Source: Azospirillum brasilense (lineage in GTDB: Bacteria > Pseudomonadota > Alphaproteobacteria > Azospirillales > Azospirillaceae). From it: a stretch of DNA of 64,000 nt. The DNA lies in NCBI RefSeq assembly GCF_003349955.1, contig NZ_QLKQ01000014.1:1-64000 (forward strand), written 5' to 3'. How positions within the stretch are numbered: the first letter of the stretch is position 1; every line of letters starts with the position of its first letter. Made by a program: the position numbers and the translations under genes. This document shows positions 7,686 through 16,641 of this stretch, in pieces. The notes below the pieces were generated by a model. It was not told where the DNA came from, did not search any database, and saw only the letters and a program-made list of their open reading frames with translations.

Positions 7686-9137
7686 TTACGGCAGCATCTT
7701 GCCGGGGTTCAGCAGGCCCTTGGGGTCGAGCGCCGCCTTCATGGCGCGCAGCAGGTCGAACTCGACCGGGCTCTTGATGACCGGCATCTCGTCCTTCTTG
7801 AAGCGGCCCACCCCGTGCTCGGCGGAGATGGAGCCGTCCAGGTCGAAGATGACCTCGTTCACGACGTGGCAGATCTCGTCCCAGCGGGCGAGGTAGGCGG
7901 CGGTGTCGGCGCCCTCCGGCTGGCTGAGGTTGAAGTGGATGTTGCCGTCGCCGACATGGCCGAAGGGGGTCGGGCGGATGCCGGGGCAGGCCTGGGCCAC
8001 CGCGGCCTCGGCGCGCTCGATGAACTCGGCGACGCGCGACACCGGGACCGACACGTCGTTCTTGATCGAGCCGCCCTCGAACTTTTGCGCCTCCACGATG
8101 GCCTCGCGGATGAACCAGAGCTGGTTGGCCTGGGTCTCCGACTGGGCGATGGTGGCGTCGGTGGCCAACTCCGCCTCGAAGGCCTCGCCCAGCGCCGCCT
8201 CGACCGTCTCGCGGAAGGCGTCGGACTGGGTGCCGGCGGTCAGCTCGGTCAGCACGTACCAGGGCGACGGCTCGGCCAGCGGGTCGATGGTGCCGGCGAC
8301 GTGCTTCAGCGCGAACTCCAGGCAGCGGCGCGACATCAGTTCGAAGGCGGCGACGGCGTCGCCCGACGCCGCGCGCAGGCGGGCCAGCAGCTCGATGGCG
8401 GCGGCGGGACTGGGCACGGCGATGAAGGCCGTCTCCGCCTGGCGCGGGCGCGGGTAGAGCTTCAGCACCGCGGCGGTGACGATGCCCAGCGTGCCCTCCG
8501 CCCCGATGAACAGGTGCTTCAGGTCGTAGCCGGTGTTGTTCTTGCGAAGGCTGCGCAGGCCGTTCCAGACGCGCCCGTCGGCCAGCACGACCTCAAGACC
8601 CAGCACGAGATCGCGCATGTTGCCATAGCGCAGCACGTTGATGCCGCCGGCGTTGGTCGAGATCAGCCCGCCGATCTGGCAGGTGCCCTCGGCCCCCAGG
8701 CTCATGGGAAGCAGGCGGTCCTTGTCCTTTGCGGCCTCCTGCGCGGTCTTCAGCACGACGCCGGCCTCCACCGTCATGGTGTAGTTCAGCGTGTCGATGC
8801 CGCGGATCTTGTTCATCCGCGACAGGCTGATGACGATCTCGCGCCCTTCCTCGTAGGGGATGGAGCCGCCGACGAGGCTGGTGTTGCCGCCCTGCGGGAC
8901 GACCGGGATGCCGGCCTCCGCGCAGAGTTTCACCACCGCCGCGACTTCCTCGGTGCTGGCCGGGCGGACCACCGCCGGGCTGTTGCCCTTGAAGCGCCCG
9001 CGCCATTCCGACAGGTAGGGGGCCATGTCCTCCGGCGCGGTGAGAAGGCCGTTCGGGCCGACGATGGCGCGGATCCGGTCGAGGGCGGCAGAGAGGTTGG
9101 CGGCGTCAGGGCTGGCGGCAGGGTTGGCGGAGGTCAT
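7686..9137 (-). CDS. FAD-linked oxidase, D-2-hydroxyglutarate dehydrogenase-like
   Basis: A 483-residue cytosolic flavoprotein of the VAO/GlcD family. The N-terminal FAD-binding domain shows VPQGGNTSLVGGSIP and later GAEGTCQIGGLISTNAGG. The C-terminal domain has the substrate and metal histidine blocks GHVGDGNIHFNLSQP and SAEHGVGRFKKDEMP and ends LDPKGLLNPGKML. This pattern is closest to D-2-hydroxyglutarate dehydrogenase, which oxidises D-2-hydroxyglutarate to 2-oxoglutarate; D-lactate or glycolate cannot be excluded. I took the ATG at 9137 because the upstream extension only translates the repeat at 9170-9221. Confidence 0.9.
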   Translation of the reverse strand: MTSANPAASPDAANLSAALDRIRAIVGPNGLLTAPEDMAPYLSEWRGRFKGNSPAVVRPASTEEVAAVVKLCAEAGIPVVPQGGNTSLVGGSIPYEEGREIVISLSRMNKIRGIDTLNYTMTVEAGVVLKTAQEAAKDKDRLLPMSLGAEGTCQIGGLISTNAGGINVLRYGNMRDLVLGLEVVLADGRVWNGLRSLRKNNTGYDLKHLFIGAEGTLGIVTAAVLKLYPRPRQAETAFIAVPSPAAAIELLARLRAASGDAVAAFELMSRRCLEFALKHVAGTIDPLAEPSPWYVLTELTAGTQSDAFRETVEAALGEAFEAELATDATIAQSETQANQLWFIREAIVEAQKFEGGSIKNDVSVPVSRVAEFIERAEAAVAQACPGIRPTPFGHVGDGNIHFNLSQPEGADTAAYLARWDEICHVVNEVIFDLDGSISAEHGVGRFKKDEMPVIKSPVEFDLLRAMKAALDPKGLLNPGKMLP

Positions 9138-9169
9138 GGGCGGACGGTCCGGGGGCTGGAGAGAGCATC

Positions 9170-9221
9170 GCCCCCACCCCGACCCTCCCCCGCTGTCGCA
9201 GGGGAGGGTCAGGGTGGGGGC
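9170..9221. repeat. Intergenic palindromic repeat
   Basis: A 52-base hairpin with arms of 21 bases (9170-9190 and 9201-9221) that pair at all but one position, around a 10-base loop. It lies in the divergent gap between the flavoprotein gene and the ABC permeases and has the same style as the element at 11-62. It could fold strongly in RNA, but without a U-run it is not a clear terminator. Confidence 0.85.
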
Positions 9222-9268
9222 AAGACTCTCCCACACCAACACTCCCCACGGCACCGGACCCCTGCGCC

Positions 9269-10192
9269 ATGACCGTCTCCGCCGTCCCATCCGAAGCGTC
9301 CAGCGCATCCGCGGCACCGCGGGGCGGCGGGGTGCGCCGTTCCATGCTGCGCCGGGCCGCCCCCTATCTCCAGGCCGGGCCGCTGGCCTTGACGCTGCTG
9401 GTCTTCCTGCTGATCCCCATCCTGACCATCGTCGCGGTCAGCTTCTGGGACTATGACAGCATCCGCATCTACCCGGATTTCGTGCTGACCAACTACGAGG
9501 AGCTGCTGACCTCGCCGGTCACCTGGAAGACCTACCTGAACACGGTGAAGTTCGCGGCGCTGACCTGGGGCATCACGTTGGTGATCGGCTTCACGGTGGC
9601 CTATTTCCTGGCCTTCCACGTCCAGTCCACGACCTGGCAGATGGTGCTGTTCCTGGTCTGCACGATTCCCTTCTGGACCTCCAACATCATCCGCATGATC
9701 TCGTGGATTCCCTTCCTCGGGCGCAACGGGTTGCTGAATTCCGGGCTGATCTCCGCCGGTCTGATCGACCAGCCGCTGGAGTTCCTGCTCTTCTCCGACT
9801 TCGCGGTGGTGCTGGCCTTCGTGCACCTCTACGCGCTGTTCATGGTGGTGCCGATCTTCAATTCGATGATGCGCATCGACCGCGCCCTGGTCGAGGCGGC
9901 GCGCGACGGCGGCGCCAGCGCGGCGCAGGTGGTGTGGAACGTCATCTTGCCGCTGGCCAAGCCGGGCATCGCCATCGGCTCCATCTTCGTGGTCACGCTG
10001 GTGATGGGCGACTTCATCACCGTGCGTCTGATGAGCGGCGGGCAGAGCGCCTCCATCGGGCTGATGATCGCCAACGAGATTTCGCTGCTCCAGTACCCCG
10101 CCGCCGCCGCGAACGCGGTCGTGCTGCTGGCCGTCGTCCTCATCATGGTCGTGGCGATGCTGCGCATCGTCGACATCCGCAAGGAGCTGTAA
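9269..10192 (+). CDS. ABC transporter permease, PotB-like
   Basis: A 307-residue inner-membrane permease of the spermidine/putrescine-type (binding-protein-dependent) family, with about six transmembrane helices. The conserved cytoplasmic EAA loop reads EAARDGGASAAQVVWNVILP followed by LAKPG (about residues 210-235). The N-terminal 30 residues are low-complexity ahead of the first helix. The second permease gene starts 3 bases later. No ATP-binding or solute-binding gene is adjacent in this window, so this half-transporter must borrow its other parts. The substrate is unknown; homologues carry polyamines or other small amines. Confidence 0.9.
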   Translation: MTVSAVPSEASSASAAPRGGGVRRSMLRRAAPYLQAGPLALTLLVFLLIPILTIVAVSFWDYDSIRIYPDFVLTNYEELLTSPVTWKTYLNTVKFAALTWGITLVIGFTVAYFLAFHVQSTTWQMVLFLVCTIPFWTSNIIRMISWIPFLGRNGLLNSGLISAGLIDQPLEFLLFSDFAVVLAFVHLYALFMVVPIFNSMMRIDRALVEAARDGGASAAQVVWNVILPLAKPGIAIGSIFVVTLVMGDFITVRLMSGGQSASIGLMIANEISLLQYPAAAANAVVLLAVVLIMVVAMLRIVDIRKEL

Positions 10193-10195
10193 GCG

Positions 10196-11035
10196 ATGAC
10201 CGGCACCGGCACCCGGCGCGGCCTGTCCTTCTACCTGCTCGCCGCCTTCTTCGGGCTGTTCGTCCTGTTCCTCTACGGGCCGATCGCCACCATCACCATC
10301 CTGTCCTTCCAGGGGCCGGAGGGCGGGTTGACCTTCCCGATGAACGGCGTCTCCATCCACTGGTTCAGGAACCTGTTCGAGCAGCAGGCGGTCGGCGATT
10401 TCGGCGGTTCCTTCCGCCGCTCCATCGCGCTCGGGCTGACGGTGATGGTGCTGACGGTGCTGTTCTCGCTGCTCGCCGGCTTCGCCTTCCGCCGCCGCTT
10501 CCTGGGCAGCGGGGCGCTGTTCTATCTGGCGGTGGCGAGCCTGATCGTGCCGTCGATCCTGGTCAGCCTGGGCATCGGCCTGCTCTTCAACATCCTGGGC
10601 ATCGAGCCGACCTGGTACGGCTCGGCACTCGGCGCGCATCTGACCTGGACTCTGCCCTTCGGCCTGCTGATCGTCTTCGCCATCTTCAACCGCTTCAATC
10701 CGGCCTACGAGGAGGCGGCGCGCGACCTCGGCGCCACGCCCTGGCAGACGGTGCGGCATGTGGTGCTGCCGATCCTGCTGCCCAGCCTGATCGGCGTCGG
10801 GCTGTTCGGCTTTACCCTGTCCTACGACGAGTTCGCGCGCACGCTGATGACCGCGGGGTCCTTCAACACCCTGCCGCTGGAGATCTACGGCATGACCACC
10901 AACGTCACGACGCCCGTGCTCTACGCGCTGGGCACGCTGACGACGCTTTTCTCCTTCACCGTCATCGGCCTGTTCCTCGCCGGGGTGATGATCCTGCGCC
11001 GCCGCCGGCTGCGACGGACCGGCGCCGCCGCTTGA
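10196..11035 (+). CDS. ABC transporter permease, PotC-like
   Basis: A 279-residue partner permease with about six membrane helices. The EAA loop is EAARDLGATPWQTVRHVVLP, followed by LLPS. The N-terminus shows the typical FYLLAAFFGLFVLFLYGPI first helix. It forms the channel with the preceding PotB-like protein and follows it by 3 bases. The racemase gene begins 17 bases downstream, so all three are probably one transcript. Confidence 0.9.
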   Translation: MTGTGTRRGLSFYLLAAFFGLFVLFLYGPIATITILSFQGPEGGLTFPMNGVSIHWFRNLFEQQAVGDFGGSFRRSIALGLTVMVLTVLFSLLAGFAFRRRFLGSGALFYLAVASLIVPSILVSLGIGLLFNILGIEPTWYGSALGAHLTWTLPFGLLIVFAIFNRFNPAYEEAARDLGATPWQTVRHVVLPILLPSLIGVGLFGFTLSYDEFARTLMTAGSFNTLPLEIYGMTTNVTTPVLYALGTLTTLFSFTVIGLFLAGVMILRRRRLRRTGAAA

Positions 11036-11052
11036 GAGGCAGAGAACCAACC

Positions 11053-11799
11053 ATGCGCATCCTGGTCGTCAACCCGAACACCACCGCCTCGATGACCGAG
11101 AAGGCCGGCGAGGCCGCCCGCGCCGTCGCCGCGCCGGGGACGGAGATCGTCGCCGCCAACCCGGCCATGGGCCCCGCCAGCATCGAGGGCTATTACGACG
11201 AGGCGCTGGCCGTCCCCGGCCTGCTGGAGGTGATCGCCGCCCACGGGCGCGCCGCGCCCGGCATCGACGGCGTGGTGATCGCCTGCTTCGACGATGTCGG
11301 GCTGGACGCCGCGCGCTGCCTGTCCGCCGTCCCGGTGGTCGGCATCTGCGAGGCGGCGGTGAAGACCGCCACCCTGCTCGGCGGGCGGTTCAGCGTGGTC
11401 ACCACCATGCCGCGCTCGGTCCCGGCGCTGGAGCATCTGGCGGAGCGCTACGGCGTGGCCGGACGCTGCCGGGTGCGCGCCGCCGGCGTGCCGGTGCTGG
11501 CGCTGGAGGACCCGGCGTCGGGCGCCGTGGAGCGGGTGCGCGAGACCATCCGCCGGGCCATCGCGGAGGACGGGGCGGAGAGCATTGTCCTGGGCTGCGC
11601 CGGCATGGCCGATCTGGCGCGCGCCCTGACCGCCGAAATGGGCGTGCCGGTGGTGGACGGCGTCACCGCCGCGGTGAAGCTGGTGGAGGGGTTGGCCGTG
11701 CTGGGCTTGCGCACCGGCAAGACCGGCGGTTACGCTTTCCCCCTGCCCAAACCCTACGCCGGGGACATGGCGCGCTTCACCCCCGCCCCGCAGCCTTGA
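11053..11799 (+). CDS. Asp/Glu/hydantoin racemase family protein
   Basis: A 248-residue cofactor-independent racemase. It starts ILVVNPNTTASMT, the family hallmark, and carries the two expected catalytic cysteines in IACFDDVG (about residue 76) and VLGCAGM (about residue 182). Members racemise hydantoins or allantoin or act on related acids; the exact substrate cannot be read. Its position directly behind two ABC permeases suggests that the imported compound is a hydantoin, ureide or amino-acid derivative. The ATG at 11053 is the natural start. Confidence 0.85.
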   Translation: MRILVVNPNTTASMTEKAGEAARAVAAPGTEIVAANPAMGPASIEGYYDEALAVPGLLEVIAAHGRAAPGIDGVVIACFDDVGLDAARCLSAVPVVGICEAAVKTATLLGGRFSVVTTMPRSVPALEHLAERYGVAGRCRVRAAGVPVLALEDPASGAVERVRETIRRAIAEDGAESIVLGCAGMADLARALTAEMGVPVVDGVTAAVKLVEGLAVLGLRTGKTGGYAFPLPKPYAGDMARFTPAPQP

Positions 11800-11813
11800 C
11801 CCGGAGGAACGCC

Positions 11814-12656
11814 ATGGACGGCTACCGCGTGCGCGTGATGAGCCGGGCCGAGCTGGATCTCGCCGTGGACTGGGCGCGGGCGGAGGGCTGGAACCCCGGC
11901 CTGCACGACGCCGGGGCCTTCCACGCCGTGGACCCCGAAGGCTTCCTGATCGGGGAGCTGGACGGCGAGCCGGCGGCCTGCCTTTCCGTCGTCCGCTATC
12001 CCGGGAATTTCGGCTTCCTCGGCTTCTACATCGTGCGGCCCGAAATGCGCGGGCGCGGGTTCGGCTGGGAGCTCTGGCAAGCCGGGCTGAGACATCTGGA
12101 GGGCTGCACCGTCGGGCTCGACGGGGTGGTGGCGCAGCAGGACAATTACCGCAAGTCCGGCTTCGCGCTGGCCCACCGCAACATCCGCTACGGCGGCGCG
12201 CCACCCGCCGGAACCTCCTCCGCCGCTTCGTTGGTGGACGCGCGGACGGTGCCCTTCGACCGGCTGCTGGATTGGGACCGCGCGCTGTTCCCGGCACCGC
12301 GCGCCGGCTTCCTGTCCAACTGGATCACGCTGCCCGGCGCCACCGCGCTGGCCGCCATGAGCAACGGGGACCTGCGGGGCTTCGGGGTGATCCGCCCCTG
12401 CCACAGCGGCAGCAAGATCGGCCCGCTCTACGCCGCCGACCGCGGCACAGCGCGCGATCTGGCTTTGGCGCTCGCCGCCACGGCGGGCGACGGCCCGATT
12501 GTCCTCGACGTTCCGGAGGTCAACCGCGACGCCGTCCTGCTGGCGGAGGAGTTGGGCCTGAGCCCGCAATTCGAAACCGCCCGCATGCATCTCGGCCCCG
12601 CCCCAACCATCGACACCGCGCGCCTGTTCGGCGTGACGACCTTCGAACTGGGCTGA
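11814..12656 (+). CDS. GNAT-family N-acetyltransferase with YitH-like C-terminal domain
   Basis: A 280-residue protein. The N-terminal GNAT domain shows FLGFYIVRPEMRGRGFGWEL, with the acetyl-CoA pyrophosphate loop RGRGFG near residue 78. The C-terminal half (from about residue 150) resembles the Acetyltransf_18/YitH domain, with LSNWITLPGATALAAM and GFGVIRPCHSGSKIGPLYA. A ribosome-binding site GGAGG lies 7 bases before the ATG at 11814. It is 14 bases behind the racemase and probably part of the same transcript. The substrate is unknown. Confidence 0.85.
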   Translation: MDGYRVRVMSRAELDLAVDWARAEGWNPGLHDAGAFHAVDPEGFLIGELDGEPAACLSVVRYPGNFGFLGFYIVRPEMRGRGFGWELWQAGLRHLEGCTVGLDGVVAQQDNYRKSGFALAHRNIRYGGAPPAGTSSAASLVDARTVPFDRLLDWDRALFPAPRAGFLSNWITLPGATALAAMSNGDLRGFGVIRPCHSGSKIGPLYAADRGTARDLALALAATAGDGPIVLDVPEVNRDAVLLAEELGLSPQFETARMHLGPAPTIDTARLFGVTTFELG

Positions 12657-12787
12657 AGACGGGCAAGCGTTGCCGTAACAGTCCGTTACCAAACAGCGGG
12701 CCGCCGGACACACGCCGGCAACAGGGAGCGCGCAGCATCGGGGCATCGGGATCACGATCCCGGCCTGACGAGAAGAGGGACACCCCC

Positions 12788-13177
12788 ATGTCGCGCACCC
12801 TGATCGCCGCCATGACCACCGCCCTGACCGCCGCCACCATGCTGGTCGGCCTGGGCACCCAGGACGCCTCGGCCGCCGGTTGGGGACCGGACCATCGCGA
12901 ACCGCCGCGGATGGAGCGGGACCACCGCGGCCCCAATGCGCACCGCCCGGAAGCCCATCGCCCGCCGCCGGTCCACCACACGGCCCGGCATTGGAGGCCC
13001 GGCGACCGGCTGCCCACCGCCTACGCGTCGCGGCGCTACGTCATCGCCACGCCCGCCGCTTATCACCTGCACCGGCCGCCGCGCGGCCATCACTGGGTCC
13101 GCGCCGGGTCGGACGCCGTTCTGGTGGCGTCCCGCTCGGGAATCATGGTGCGGATCGTCCCCGGCCTCTTCCGCTGA
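12788..13177 (+). CDS. RcnB-family periplasmic protein
   Basis: A 129-residue exported protein. It has a clear signal peptide (hydrophobic stretch, then DASAAG near residue 30), a histidine/proline/arginine-rich linker, and a compact C-terminal domain with YHLHRPPRGHHWVRAGSDAV followed by VRIVPGLF. This is the RcnB pattern; RcnB in Escherichia coli modulates nickel and cobalt efflux. The many histidines fit metal binding, but the role here is inferred. A 131-base gap without another gene precedes it. Confidence 0.8.
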   Translation: MSRTLIAAMTTALTAATMLVGLGTQDASAAGWGPDHREPPRMERDHRGPNAHRPEAHRPPPVHHTARHWRPGDRLPTAYASRRYVIATPAAYHLHRPPRGHHWVRAGSDAVLVASRSGIMVRIVPGLFR

Positions 13178-13275
13178 GACCATCGCCTTCCTTCGTGGAC
13201 GTGACATGGCCGGGCGGTCTACTCTCCCCCGAGTTGCACCGCCCTTCCCCGCGATGCCCGCTCAATGGACGCTTC

Positions 13276-15234
13276 ATGACGGACAGCCGCAGCACCCGGC
13301 CCTCGCTCACCGATGCCCTGTCCCTGCACAACGACGGCCGCGGCGAGGAGGCGGAGCGGGCGTACCGCCAGATCCTGAAGCGCGAGCCGCGCAATCCCGA
13401 CGCCTGGCACCTGCTGGGCGTGCTGCTGTCCGAGCGGGGCGATCACGAGGCCGGAATCGCCGGCATCCGCACCGCCCTGTCGATCCGGGACGCCTTGGAA
13501 TACCACCTGAATCTCGGCTCCGCCCTGCTCGACGCCGGCCGCGTGGACGAGGCGCTGGACGCCCTGATGGCGGCGCTGCGCCTCGGCCCGGACCGGGCGG
13601 ACATCCATTTCCGGCTGGGCAACCTGTTCCGCCGGCAGCGGCGGCCCAACGAAGCCGTCGCCGCCTACCGGCAGGCCATCGCGCTCCAGCCCGGCTTCGT
13701 GGAGGCGTTGAACAACCTCGGCTCCCTGTTCCTGGAGGTCGGGCAGACCGACGCCGCCATCGCCGCCTTCACCGACGCCATCCAGGCGGAACCGGCCAAC
13801 GCCCAGTCCCACGGCAACCTCGGCTACGCGCTGGACCTGCAGGACCGGCTGGGCGAGGCGGCGGCGGCCCACCGCGTCGCCCTGACCTTCCAGCCCGATT
13901 TCGCCCTGTCCTGGTCCAACCTCGGCAACGTCCTGAAAGCTCAGGGGCATCTGGAGCAGGCCATGGCCGCCTACCGCTCCGCGCTGACGCACCGTCCGGA
14001 TTTTTCGATGGCGCACAGCAACGTCCTGATGGCCCAGCATTACCTGCCGGAGTGCGGAAACGCCGACTTCCGCGCCGCCGCCCGCGAGTGGGCCGGACCG
14101 GACGACGGCGGGCTCCCGGCGGCCGCTCCGGCGGTGCGGGACGACGGCCCCCGCCCGCTGCGCATCGGCTACGTCTCCAGCGACTTCAACAGCCACCCGG
14201 TCGGCTATTTCCTGGAAAGCGTCCTGCGGGCGCACGACCGCAAGGCGGTCACCGCCTTCGGCTACGCCAACAACGGCCGCACCGACGACGTGACGGAGAG
14301 CCTGCGCGCCGCCGCCGACGGATGGCGGCCGATCGTCGGCATGGACGACGCGGCGGTGGCCGAGCTGATCCGGCGGGACGGCATCGACATCCTCGTCGAT
14401 CTCTCCGGCCATACGGGAAACAACCGCCTGACCCTGTTCGCCCGGCGGCCCGCGCCCGTCCAGGCGAGCTGGCTTGGTTACTTCGGAACGACCGGCCTGC
14501 CGGCCATGGACTGGATCATCGCCGACCGCCATGTCCTGCCGCCGGGGGAGGAGCGCTTCTTCACCGAGAAGGTCTGGCGCCTGCCCGCCAGCTACCTGTG
14601 CTTCACCCCGCCGGCGGAGGATGTGCCGGTGGGGCCGCTTCCCATGCTCGGCGGCGGTCCGGTCACGCTCGGCGCCTTCCACAACCGGGCCAAGATCACC
14701 CGGCCGACCGTCGCGCTGTGGGCGCGGGTCCTGACCGCGCTGCCGCAAGCCCGCCTGCTGCTGAAATCACGGGAGTTCGCCGATTACGGCGTGCGGCAGG
14801 TGTTGCGCGACCAGTTCGCCGCGCACGGCATCGCGCCGAACCGCCTGCGCATGGAAGGGAAAACGCCGCGGGCGGACTATCTCAACAGCCACAACCGCAT
14901 CGACCTCGCGCTATCCCCCACCCCCTTCGGCGGCGGCACGACGACGGCCGAGAGCCTGTGGATGGGCGTGCCGGTGGTGACCCTGCGCGGTGACCGCTGG
15001 GCGGGGCGGATCGGGGTCAGCTTCCTGGAGACGCTGGGCCTCGCAGAGCAATTGGTGGCGGACGACCTGGGGGACTACGTCGCCAAGACCGCCGCTCTGG
15101 CCGGCGACCCGGAGACCCTGGCCGCCCTGCGCATCGGCCTGCGGGAGCGTCTGCGCCAATCGCCTTTGTGCGACGCGCCGGCCTTTGCCCGGTCGCTGGA
15201 GGACGCCTATCGGTCGATGTGGCGCGAACCGTAA
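13276..15234 (+). CDS. TPR protein with O-GlcNAc transferase-like (GT41/SPINDLY) domain
   Basis: A 652-residue cytosolic protein. Residues 10 to about 265 are tandem tetratricopeptide repeats, visible as recurring A-Y-R-x-A-L and LGN/NLG units. The C-terminal half is a GT41-type glycosyltransferase: LRIGYVSSDFNSHPVGYFLE, DILVDLSGHTGNNRLTLFAR, PVQASWLGYFGTTGL and a nucleotide-sugar loop TPFGGGTTTAESLWMGVPVV. Family members attach sugars to proteins; in several alphaproteobacteria relatives act on flagellin, but no flagellar gene is nearby. The ATG at 13276 puts the first TPR close to the N-terminus. Confidence 0.88.
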   Translation: MTDSRSTRPSLTDALSLHNDGRGEEAERAYRQILKREPRNPDAWHLLGVLLSERGDHEAGIAGIRTALSIRDALEYHLNLGSALLDAGRVDEALDALMAALRLGPDRADIHFRLGNLFRRQRRPNEAVAAYRQAIALQPGFVEALNNLGSLFLEVGQTDAAIAAFTDAIQAEPANAQSHGNLGYALDLQDRLGEAAAAHRVALTFQPDFALSWSNLGNVLKAQGHLEQAMAAYRSALTHRPDFSMAHSNVLMAQHYLPECGNADFRAAAREWAGPDDGGLPAAAPAVRDDGPRPLRIGYVSSDFNSHPVGYFLESVLRAHDRKAVTAFGYANNGRTDDVTESLRAAADGWRPIVGMDDAAVAELIRRDGIDILVDLSGHTGNNRLTLFARRPAPVQASWLGYFGTTGLPAMDWIIADRHVLPPGEERFFTEKVWRLPASYLCFTPPAEDVPVGPLPMLGGGPVTLGAFHNRAKITRPTVALWARVLTALPQARLLLKSREFADYGVRQVLRDQFAAHGIAPNRLRMEGKTPRADYLNSHNRIDLALSPTPFGGGTTTAESLWMGVPVVTLRGDRWAGRIGVSFLETLGLAEQLVADDLGDYVAKTAALAGDPETLAALRIGLRERLRQSPLCDAPAFARSLEDAYRSMWREP

Positions 15235-15343
15235 GGGTGCCGTGGGCGTGCCAAAGGAAGTCCTTCCGATACGCCCTGGCACAACGGCGCGGACCATGCG
15301 TTGAAAGACCCGACGACGCAGCGGAAGCGAGGCCGAGACGCCG

Positions 15344-15601
15344 ATGATGAAGGATCCCAAACAGATCGCGCGGGTTGCCCTGCAATCGGCCCGCGTCAAT
15401 GTCGAGGTCTACGAGGCCTGCGGCCTGATCGACACGCCGTCGGCCCACGGCCTGCGCTACAAGATCGCCGTGCAGGCCGGGGACGTGAACGGCGACGACT
15501 GCCGTTTCCCCTCCTGCGCCTGTCCCTGGCCGGACTGCTCCCGTCAGGCGGAGGCGGAAGCGGAGGGCGATCAGCCCAGCGGACCGACCGTCTCCACGTA
15601 A
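15344..15601 (+). CDS. Small cysteine-rich hypothetical protein
   Basis: An 85-residue reading frame with a helical first half (ARVALQSARVNVEVYEACGL) and a compact cysteine cluster CRFPSCACPWPDCSR near residue 53 that could bind a metal ion or be disulfide-bonded. The last 31 bases overlap the 3' end of the convergent regulator gene. No family was recognised. Coding-like codon use and the non-random cysteine spacing support it; the short length and the overlap count against it. Confidence 0.5.
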   Translation: MMKDPKQIARVALQSARVNVEVYEACGLIDTPSAHGLRYKIAVQAGDVNGDDCRFPSCACPWPDCSRQAEAEAEGDQPSGPTVST

Positions 15602-16641
15602 CGCTCCATGGCGGCGACGCCCTCTTCGGTCAGTTCGATGAAGACGCGGCGGCCGTCCTTGTCGTCGGCGATGCGCCGGACCAGCCCGCGGTCGTGCAGG
15701 TCGCTGATGCGGCGCAGCGCCGTGGTCTGGGCGACGCCGGACGCGATGCACAGCGACGACACGGAAATCCGCCGCCCCTGGAGATGGTTGATCATCAGGT
15801 CCAGCAGCATGTCCCAGCAGGGGTCCTCGAACAGCCCCTTGGGAAAGAACTTCTCGCGGGCGGCGCGCTTGCGCCGGATCGCCGTCAGAATGCCCAGGCT
15901 GTCCGGCGCGCCGCCGTCCGCCGCCGGGTCGCAAACGGGCGGAGCCGCGGCCGCGATGACCGTGGGGGACGCCGCGGGCGCGGCGGCCGTGCGATGGGCG
16001 GCGACGAAGGGCATCATGCGGGCCGCCGCGGCTTCCCCGCGCAAGGCCCGCACCGTTTCGACCAGCGCCAGCCCGTGGCGGTAGGCCTGCTCCAGCGCGT
16101 CGTCGCGGCTGTCCATGGCCGCCGGGAATTCCGGAGCGGGCGATGCACCCGTCTCCTCACCGTCGAGGACACGGGCCAGCGCACGCTCGATCTGCGCCTC
16201 GTCCTCCGGGTCGGTCACCACGTCGGCCGCTTCCAGCCGCAGGGCGCGCACCACGTCGTCGGCCTCCGGATTGCGGGCGAAGAGGATGCAGGCAAGGCCG
16301 CGGTGGGTGCGGTGCAGCCGTTCCATCAGCGCCAGACCGTCGAACCAGGGCGACCCGCCGTCCACGAACACCACGCCGACGCTGCGGTCCACATCGAGCA
16401 GGCCCAGCGCGGAGATGACGTCCCGCGTGTCCTGAACCCGGTGGCCGAGCCGCAGGGCGCAATCGCGGATACCGGCGATGGCCGCGCTGTCGTTGCCGAT
16501 GATCAAAATGGAAGGCGCCGCCGCCGAGTACGCCGGTGCCGAGTAGCCCGCCGCCGTTTGGCCGGCTGCCGTTTGACCGGCGGCCATGTGACCCGTCAGC
16601 GCGAGACGCTCCGCCGAACGCGAAACCAGGGACCGTTGCAT
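15571..16641 (-). CDS. Degenerate receiver fused to a MarR-like winged helix
   Basis: A 356-residue regulator. Residues 43-160 follow a response-regulator receiver. Asp94 is kept at the phosphoacceptor position (VFVDGGSPWFDG), but the paired acidic residues near the start are reduced to GND, and the conserved lysine is replaced by Asp144 (VVTDPED). After a loose Ala-rich linker, residues 255-350 form a winged helix of MarR/PadR type (RISVSSLCIASGVAQTTALR, then DDKDGRRVFIELTEEG). A paralogue with the same layout lies at 28965-29942. A perfect 20-base palindrome sits 161 bases upstream. The N-terminal 40 residues carry AAGQT/AAGYS repeats and look disordered. Confidence 0.8.
   Translation of the reverse strand: MQRSLVSRSAERLALTGHMAAGQTAAGQTAAGYSAPAYSAAAPSILIIGNDSAAIAGIRDCALRLGHRVQDTRDVISALGLLDVDRSVGVVFVDGGSPWFDGLALMERLHRTHRGLACILFARNPEADDVVRALRLEAADVVTDPEDEAQIERALARVLDGEETGASPAPEFPAAMDSRDDALEQAYRHGLALVETVRALRGEAAAARMMPFVAAHRTAAAPAASPTVIAAAAPPVCDPAADGGAPDSLGILTAIRRKRAAREKFFPKGLFEDPCWDMLLDLMINHLQGRRISVSSLCIASGVAQTTALRRISDLHDRGLVRRIADDKDGRRVFIELTEEGVAAMERYVETVGPLG

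Noticed and set aside
9209-11050. Long minus-strand frame opposite the ABC permeases
   Set aside because: Its Gln/His/Asp-rich product is typical of antisense translation of GC-rich genes.
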